From Moniliella sp. 'wahieum' (taxonomy: Eukaryota > Basidiomycota > Moniliellomycetes > Moniliellales > Moniliellaceae): a DNA stretch of 64,000 nucleotides. Below are positions 57,754 through 64,000 of the stretch, one piece after another. A program made the position numbers and the translations under genes. The notes below the pieces were generated by a model that did not search any database, was not told the DNA's origin, and was given only the letters and a program-made list of their open reading frames with translations. Within the stretch, counting starts at the first letter, position 1; every line of letters starts with the position of its first letter. The stretch covers positions 496,001 through 560,000 of the forward strand of contig RSEE01000020.1 in the NCBI GenBank assembly GCA_003971905.1. Reading direction: 5' to 3'.

Positions 57754-59310
57754 TCAGATCTTGGCCAGAGCAGGGGGCATGAGAGCCTGCTTGTACGCCC
57801 ACGCAGCCAAGAGCGTATGAGCAATCGCCGTAGGACCTGGGAAGGGACTTTGACATCAGTCGGCAACGACTGGAACTGCATCGGAGGTGTCGCAGCTGGG
57901 TTTGGGGCCGAACTCGGAGAGTGCTTAGTACCCCGCGTCTGCCGAGCCAGGACAGCCACCACTTCTGCTCTTGGGACAAAGCGGGCATCTGCCAGCTCGT
58001 TGTCGAGATCGAGTCGGATGGTATCGTGTCCCGGCAAGACCTGGGCAAATGCACCGATCATCAAGTTAGCCGGGAAGGGCCAAGGCTGGGAAGATGGTAG
58101 ACCACATCCCCCACTTTGACACCCGCTTTTCCTGCACTCCCTTCGCACCGCATCTTCCAACGATTCTCCTGGCTCCACAAACCCGGCCAGGCCTGGTTGT
58201 TTAACGTCGGCGCAAAAGCATGGTAGGTCAGTACACCACTCCGCGCCACTAATTTTATCTGTACGACGTGTATCTCGCGAGGGGGAAGAACGTACAGGAG
58301 TAGAAGCCGGGTGGCCAATTTTTCCTGCCTAGGAGGATGCTTTCGCCATCAGGACTGAGGGCAGCCATGATGGTCACCGGGTCGGTGCGTGGATAGGAGT
58401 AGTTGTGCACTGCTTGGGACGAAGGACAAGCCAGGGATGCATCCAGTGGATCAAGTGTCCGATCCAACCCTGAGGAACAACTGCGCTTGTACCCGGCCCA
58501 TTGACTGTACTGCGTCCGTCCGCAGGCTGGACAAAACTGTGCCAATTCCATCATCATCGACATCGTTGACGAACGAGTACATATGCTACGTCAGTATTCT
58601 TTTTCCTCTTGGACTGGGCTGGCAGACCGCCGCCTCCCCCCCCCTCTCTCTTTCTCCTGCCCCCAAAGCAAAATGGGATGGGGGAGAATAGGTTGAACAT
58701 ACCTTATTGCGCTTGTTCCAATCGAGCAAACTCATAGCTTGGGCGACCAATGCAGCGTCCAAGCTAGGCCAAGTACCGAGCGAGGCAATCGCACGTGCAT
58801 CACCAAAAGTGTATTGGGCATCGTCCTCGAGCTCCGCACACAGACGCTCGATCACTCTAGGAACCTGCTCTGCGGGGAGGGGCATAGGAGAGGGACAGGG
58901 CAAAGTAAACTGTGCCTGTGGCTCCGACCGGGAGGAAGGGATGCGAGAGAGCCCGTGGTGGTAGTGGGATGTTCCTTCATCCCGAGCAGGACGAGGGCCA
59001 AGCCATGGGGCACCAACCCTTCTGTTGCTTCGCTTTGCTCGTGTCCATTTGGCTGGGCGCCAAAGACGGCGCCGTGGTGCTGTGGGTCGAGCGCACGAGC
59101 CACGTGGGTCCAGGGCAGGTAGCGAGCTGACCTTTCTGGTCGCCTGTGTCGTGGATCAGAGGACAGCCGTGGGCAAAGAGGAGGAAGCGGGTGCTAGGGG
59201 CCTGGAGAGCGCGGTTGAGGAACGCGTCATCGTCCCGCAGCCACGACAGACGGTTGAGCTCGGAGGCGGCGAAGAAATTGGCGGTGGTGAAGGTGCGAAG
59301 CGGGGACCAT
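57754..59310 (-). CDS. NPY1: NADH pyrophosphatase (Nudix, NPY1/NudC type)
   Basis: Hydrolyses NADH and similar dinucleotides to mononucleotides. N-terminal domain: FFAASELNRLSWLRDDDAFL, ALQAPSTRFLLF, then VPRVIERLCAELEDDAQYTF and ALVAQAMSLLDWNKRNK. An intron (58537-58702) joins it to the zinc ribbon FCPACGRTQYSQWAGYKRSC. Then CPSSQAVHNYSYPRTDPVTI and ALSPDGESILLGRKNWPPG, a second intron (GTACGT...CCAG) joining YSC to the Nudix box LAGFVEPGESLEDAVRRE, and the NADH-specific motif SQPWPFPANLMIGAFAQ. The reading continues with ELADARFVPRAEVV and ends ALMPPALAKI at 57754. The end of the Nudix box changes frame (GKAGVKVGDVVYH in the neighbouring frame). The start is uncertain: the ATG at 59310 needs a frame change. 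The C-terminal AKI fits a peroxisomal targeting signal, as known for yeast Npy1 localisation. Confidence 0.82.
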
Positions 59311-60039
59311 CGCGGCGGGAGCAAGCAGGGCAAGTGGAGGGGCTGGGAGAGAAACACAAAACGAGGCGGATCTGGTGGATCGCTTGGGTCTTTGCCGGTT
59401 ACCAGGTTACCAGCCACCAGCCGCCAACCAACTCTTGTCTAACTCAAGTCTGACCGGCTGACCGGCAGCGACGATCACCGGGATCACCGGCCACCACACC
59501 TCCGGTCCAGGCTTCGAGGCCTGAGGTCAGGGGCCTGAGGGTTTGAATCTCTCACACGGGGGAAAAGAAAACTGAAAGATGCAGGATGGTGCTACACTCG
59601 TGGCCCAGCCTAGATCGATGCGCGTGCTATATGATGACCACCACCACCGCCTGCTGCCGGCGTGTTGGCTGGCCTCGTGGTTGGTTTTGGTCCAAGCCCG
59701 CCTTCTACTAGCCCTGCATCCTGCGCTGGCTGGCTGGCTCGCTGGCTCGCTGGCCTTCTCAAAACATGCCATGTGCGTCGGCTGGACCAATATCCGCAAC
59801 CGCGAGCTGGAGCTACGCAACTAAGTACGCCAAATAGTTTCTATTCGCATAGACGACCGACGACGACATGCATCAACACGTGGAGAGGAGGGGGGGCGCA
59901 CAGGGTACGTGTTCAGGACGCGGACGCATAGGGAGGGGAGGCTGGAGACCTGTGCGTCACGATTCACAGAACGCACAGAACCCAAAGGGGACCAGAGCTG
60001 TCAGAACAGCAAAGAGAAGGGGGGGGGAGGGTCCCAAAG
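59311..60039. other. Intergenic region, no supported gene
   Basis: Lies between the pyrophosphatase start and the stop of the bromodomain gene, both on the minus strand. It contains GCTGGCTGGCTCGCTGGC direct repeats (59725-59755) and short palindromic GAGGCCTGAGG words near 59520. No gene is evident. Confidence 0.4.
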
Positions 60040-62506
60040 TTAAAAGTCTTCGCCCGACAAATCACTTTCGGAATCGGAGCTTTCCGAATTGACCAGATCA
60101 TCATGACCTGGGAGCGGAGAGCCCTTCCCCCCGCTCCTACTTCCTCGCCGATACCTTCAAACTGTTGCAACTGAGCCTGCAGCGCTCAATCCGTGCCGTT
60201 TCCCGACTCGTCGAGCGTCTTTCCCTTCAACCCGCCCGTGCCACGTTTGCGTCCATCATTAGCGTTCTTGACTGGTTTGCTATGCGTTGTTCTTGTCATT
60301 GGGCCGGACCACATAGCGGTACAGTCGGTAGAGCGTCCGTGGACTCAAATCATCAATGTCCAACTCAATTTCTTCCTCCTCGACGGTAGAACCAGGCTTG
60401 TCTTCCGCAATGATCTGAGCGCCCCCTCCAGTCGATCTTCAGGGAGAGTGGTAATCTGTTGGCCAGTTCCTTTCTTTTTGTTGTACGTGACCAATCGTAC
60501 ATCCTCAGCATCCGACGCGTTCGATGCACCCACCTGGGACTTCCGAGCACGCGGAGCAGTAGATCTTGGTAGGACGCTGGGTGCCACAGCAACCGAGCCA
60601 GCTGCCGCTTCATCCCCAACACTTTCTCACCTGGCGTGCTCGACCGACGGCCAGAAGGCCCCGTCGGCCTAGGCGCTGCACCAGCACTCTTCTTGGGTCG
60701 CTTAGCAGGCGGCCGCTTCACGCTACCCTCGCTCGTCGCGACGGATTTGCGGCGCTTGGTGCCACTAGGCAAGCTGCCACCTCCGGTGCCACCGGCACCA
60801 TAGCCACTAGGGGAAGAAGATAGGGCGCCTTCGGGCAAGGCGCCGAGCAAGGACAAGGTTGACCTTGCATGGGCCAAGGCACGTGGGGAAGGTTTGCCCA
60901 TCAACCTCCTCAGCTTGACGGAGAAGGAAATCAGCTTGTTGGCGCAGAGCTTGTGCCAACAAGGTGGATTCCGGAACGGATTGTGGTGGTGGGGTGGCGA
61001 CGGTTCCAGAGGGTGAGGCAGGAAAGGCTTAGGCTGGGGTCTTTTGGCCCAAGCTCGATCATACACCTCCTTCACTCGCTGGCCCATGACAAATACGTCC
61101 GATCCAGGCGGGTTGAAAGTAAAGCAGTTGCGAAAGAGAAGTTGGAGATCGGCATCAAATTCATCCGCGTCAGCGTAGCGACCATGGCGCAACTTGTCCT
61201 GCACCTCTGTGAGCGAGATGGGATGTTGAATCATGGCATAGTATGCCGGAGCATAATCCAACGACCGGTCGGGCAGTTCATAAAATACCCACGCCACGTC
61301 CGAGTGGGAAGGCTTAAACAATTCCTCCAGTACCTTGCCGCAAAACTTGAGCTCATTGGCAGCCACTTTATCCCAATGCGCAGCCTCGGCCTCCGATTGA
61401 GCCGCCTCCACCATACGGGACTTGCGCCGCACCTGCCCATTGGAAGCATTGTCGTACAAAACATCTTTTGACGGAGGTGGATGAACGTCCCGTTTAGGTC
61501 GGGTGAGATCAAAGGTGGAGGGAGCGCGAGACGATGCTGCGGCGGCAGGGAGCGTCGAAGTGGCCGAGGGAAGATTGGCAAAGTGCTTGTCAAACACCGA
61601 CTCAAGTACGTCGGCATGGAGCGAGATGAGGTGGGTGGGGCCATTGAACAAACGCGTGTTGGAAAAGACGAGACGAACATCGTTTTCAAACTGGAGCGGG
61701 GTTAAGTACACATCTTTCCGCACGTCGAGCCCCCAACTGGGCGCGGCCTTGACCTTTTCCGTTGGCTTGGTACCTCCCTTGATGGCCGCGGCAGTAAGAG
61801 CGAGCTTAATGTCTATCGTACCAAGGTCCATGGGATGGGTAACAATGGTAGGGTAATGAGGCACGCCCAACGCGATGGGGTCAACGGGGGAGAGAAAGGC
61901 GCGAGCCTCGGCGCGGCCCTTGAGCGCCTTGACGACATTTTGCATAAACTTGACCTGCGCACCGGTGATCTTGATCGGTCGGGGCGCCAATCCGCCAATT
62001 ATGAGGCTCGGGTCCCATGGGGGCACCTCTTTTTTAGGTGGGGAGTGGACGGCAGCAGTGGGTGCTCCTGGGGGAGGTGGGGGTGGAGGGTTTGAAGATG
62101 GAGAGGGAACGGAGGCGGGGGCAGGAGCCGTAATGGGGCTGGATGCAAGTGCAGACGCAGGTGCAGAGACAGACACAGGTGCGGACGCAGGTGCGGACGC
62201 AGGTGCGGATGCGGATGCGGGAGCGGGAGCGGGCTCGGAAGCCGAAACAAGCGCGGGGGCGGAGCGGGGGCGGACGCGGGGCGGACGCGGGGGCGGACTC
62301 GGTTGGGTTGGAAAAATAAGTGGCGGAGGCGACTGGGGTGGGTGAGGTTGTACATCAGAGGCGGTGGTGGGATGGGTGGCGGTGATGGTATTGGTGGAGA
62401 GGGCCGCATCTCCCGGGTCGGCGACAGCGGGTGCTGCCGCGGGCGCCGCGGCTGGATCCGAAGCGGGAGGGAGTGGCGCAGGCAGGGGTGGTGGTGATGG
62501 GCTCAT
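60040..62506 (-). CDS. BDF1: Double bromodomain-NET (BET family) protein, Bdf1-like
   Basis: Acetyl-histone reader linked to TFIID and chromatin. ATG at 62506 opens a long Ala/Pro/Ser-rich leader. Bromodomain 1 (about 61570-61960): QVKFMQNVVKALKG, VDPIALGVPHYPTIVTHPMD, with the acetyl-lysine Asn in FSNTRLFNGPTH. Bromodomain 2 (about 61020-61380): KFCGKVLEELFKP, ELPDRSLDYAPAYYAMIQHP, with Asn in LFRNCFTFNPPGSDV. A basic Lys/Arg-rich linker follows (TKRRKSVATSEGSVKRPP). The NET domain follows in shifted frame: LPEDRLEGALQIIAEDKPG and IELDIDDLSPRTLYRLYRYV. The C-terminal helix ALQAQLQQFEG and the Ser/Asp/Glu tail NSESSDSESDLSGEDF end at 60040. The second half changes frame at about 60960, 60700, 60420 and 60280. 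The Ser-acid tail has typical CK2 target sites; the gene lies head-to-head with CK2 alpha. Confidence 0.9.
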
Positions 62507-63253
62507 TCTGGACAGCGTCTACGGGGGAGTGTGGCGCAGCAAGTAGGGCACGTCGGCGTGGGCTGGCGGCGGCGGCGGTGGTGCTGAGGGTGGCGGTGGT
62601 GGTGGTGGAGCAGAGGCAAAAAAAACGCGGCGGCCAGACGCGACGCCAGGACTGAAGCCGGGGCACGTCACGCGTCACGCGTGGGTGTGGCGCGAGCCAA
62701 CGCGGCTGTCACCCCACCGGCACGCTCCCGCACAGGGGCAGTGTGGCTGCGGCTTCCGTGTGACGATGGCATCACAGATGACATCACTGAGCGGCCCCTT
62801 GCAGGGCGGAATGAGGGCGCGCGTTCCGCCTGGCCCCCGTGAGCGAGGCGAGCGCGTAATTTAACTGTTCAGCCCACAGCAAGTACGAAGTACACTACAC
62901 CGTCCCACCATTGAGCGGACGCAGGGCAGGGAATGCCTGCTTCGCCAAGCGGGGGCGACGCGGGGCAGTGGTGGGGGTGAGAATACGGCAGGGGGGAGAA
63001 GAAAGGGCCAACTGAGGCAGGAGCGCAGCATCCCCGATGGTATATGAAGCGATGGATGGATGATCCGGCGATGGATGACTGGGCTAGCAAACTCTAGCCT
63101 CGGGGGTACGTAAGCCGCCGCTTACGTGGTCGTTGTCTTCAGTTGAACATTTGCACTGGGAAGCCCCCGCGCCCGCTCGGCCCCGCCCGCCATCGCCATT
63201 GCTCGTCCGTCTCTGTCCTGCGCCCCACCACACCCTCTCGTTCTACTGCTCTC
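62507..63253. promoter_or_regulatory. Bidirectional promoter region, BDF1-like / CK2 alpha
   Basis: A 747-bp region shared by two divergent start codons (62506 and 63254). It is GC-rich with CACGCGTCACGCGT repeats near 62667-62685. No obvious TATA box is seen. Shared control of the two genes is possible but not shown by the sequence. Confidence 0.5.
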
Positions 63254-64000
63254 ATGTCGGGTCCACCCGGCACTGGCGCCCGCAGCGTTGCGCGCGTGTA
63301 CGCCGACGCCAACGCCCTCCTGGGCCGCGCGTGGTGGGACTATGACAATGTGAGTGTCCAGTGGGGCTCCCAAGACCATTACGAGATCCTACGCAAGGTC
63401 GGCCGCGGCAAGTACTCCGAGGTGTTTGAAGGGGTCAATGTCGGTGGCGTTCAGCCTGCCCAGAAAACCTGTTCCCGTCCCTGGTACCAACGCGGCTGCT
63501 GCGTCGACGTCGGAGCCTGCGTCTGGCCCGACGGGCCCAGCCACTGGACCGCCGGCCAAGTGCTCATCAAGGTGCTCAAGCCGTCAAGAAAAAGAAATCA
63601 AGCGCGAAATCAAGATTTTGCAGAACCTGGCTGGCGGGCCTAACGTGGTGGGACTTCTCGATGTGGTGCGCGCCCACAGGTACGTGCCTTCTTCATCTCT
63701 TTCTTGACTCTGGCGTTCGCCATGCCACGCGCACCGTACTAACCCTCTCGTCCCCCAACTCCCCGCTTGCAGTCCAAGACGCCCTCGATCATCACCGAGT
63801 ATGTCAACAACACCGACTTCAAAGTCCTCTACCCGCGCCTTACCGACTTTGACGTGCGCTACTACCTGTTTGAGCTGCTCAAGGTATGTTTGTTCTCCCC
63901 TTGAGGCGCAGCGAGGAAAGATGGATGCGTACTGACATTTGAGGTTGGATGCTAGGCGCTGGACTTTTGCCATTCACGGGGCATCATGCACCGCGACGTG
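63254..64000 (+). CDS. CKA1: Casein kinase 2 catalytic subunit alpha, 5' part
   Basis: Ser/Thr kinase CK2 alpha, cut by the right edge of the window. The ATG at 63254 opens [20 protein letters not shown], followed by [20 protein letters not shown] and the Gly-rich loop [17 protein letters not shown]. Then LIKVLKP (catalytic Lys), the basic [17 protein letters not shown], intron 63680-63772 with a TACTAAC branch point, [20 protein letters not shown] and [16 protein letters not shown], intron 63884-63955, and [15 protein letters not shown], which starts the catalytic loop. Between VNV and LIKVLKP lie 117 bp (63444-63560) that are either an intron with a weak GTGGCG donor or a Pro/Ala-rich insertion in the beta2-beta3 loop. 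Single-base losses break the frame near 63590 (twice) and at the first acceptor. Confidence 0.95.

Noticed and set aside
59579-59824. Trp/Leu/Ala-rich 81-codon frame
   Set aside because: It is the reading of GCTGGCTGGCTCGCTGG repeats, with no other support.
1-64000. Programmed ribosomal frameshifting as an explanation for the many frame changes
   Set aside because: The breaks occur at many unrelated short homopolymers in unrelated genes with no shared slippery site or structure. Sequence error is simpler.

Overview
The window is nuclear DNA of a fungus, most likely a basidiomycete. The genes are GC-rich and have short spliceosomal introns with GTRNGT donors and TACTAAC-like branch points. 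The gene set is fungal: a Zn2Cys6 regulator, an Ssh4-type SPRY protein, an ECL1-like zinc finger, a SWIM-plus-ligase protein, a kelch-BTB protein and a Bdf1-like double bromodomain protein. Short palindromic intergenic repeats (GTCACTA and GAGTACT types) recall smut fungi (Ustilaginomycotina), but that placement is only a guess.

Layout. 1-36 kb is gene-rich: a membrane-anchored alpha/beta hydrolase (-), a SWIM/ATP-dependent DNA ligase-like gene (+), a large kelch-BTB gene (+), an unrecognised coiled-coil gene (+), an ECL1-like zinc finger (-), a Zn2Cys6 factor (+), a small half-zinc-cluster ORF (+), a mitochondrial-type DEAD-box helicase (-), two intron-containing tRNA genes (Gly-GCC +, Phe-GAA -) and an Ssh4-like SPRY protein (-). 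36-53 kb is a gene-poor, less GC-rich island. It holds dispersed repeats, a 33-bp minisatellite, one multi-exon hypothetical gene, orphan ORFs, two diverged fragments of one unknown gene, and a 378-bp terminal-inverted-repeat element with target-site duplications and a related empty site at 33.2 kb. 53-64 kb is gene-rich again: an ankyrin-CCCH protein (-), an RRM-fold protein (-), an NPY1-type NADH pyrophosphatase (-), a Bdf1-like protein (-) and, divergently, the casein kinase 2 alpha gene (+, cut by the right edge).

A general caution: nearly every conserved gene, including CK2 alpha, changes reading frame several times, usually where one base of a short homopolymer appears to be missing. 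This points to an indel-prone assembly rather than gene decay. Gene ends below therefore follow protein similarity across frames, not single open frames.

Functionally the window is a mix of housekeeping genes (kinase, chromatin reader, mitochondrial helicase, NADH turnover, protein sorting) and regulators. The one suggestive partnership is the head-to-head Bdf1-like/CK2 alpha pair.
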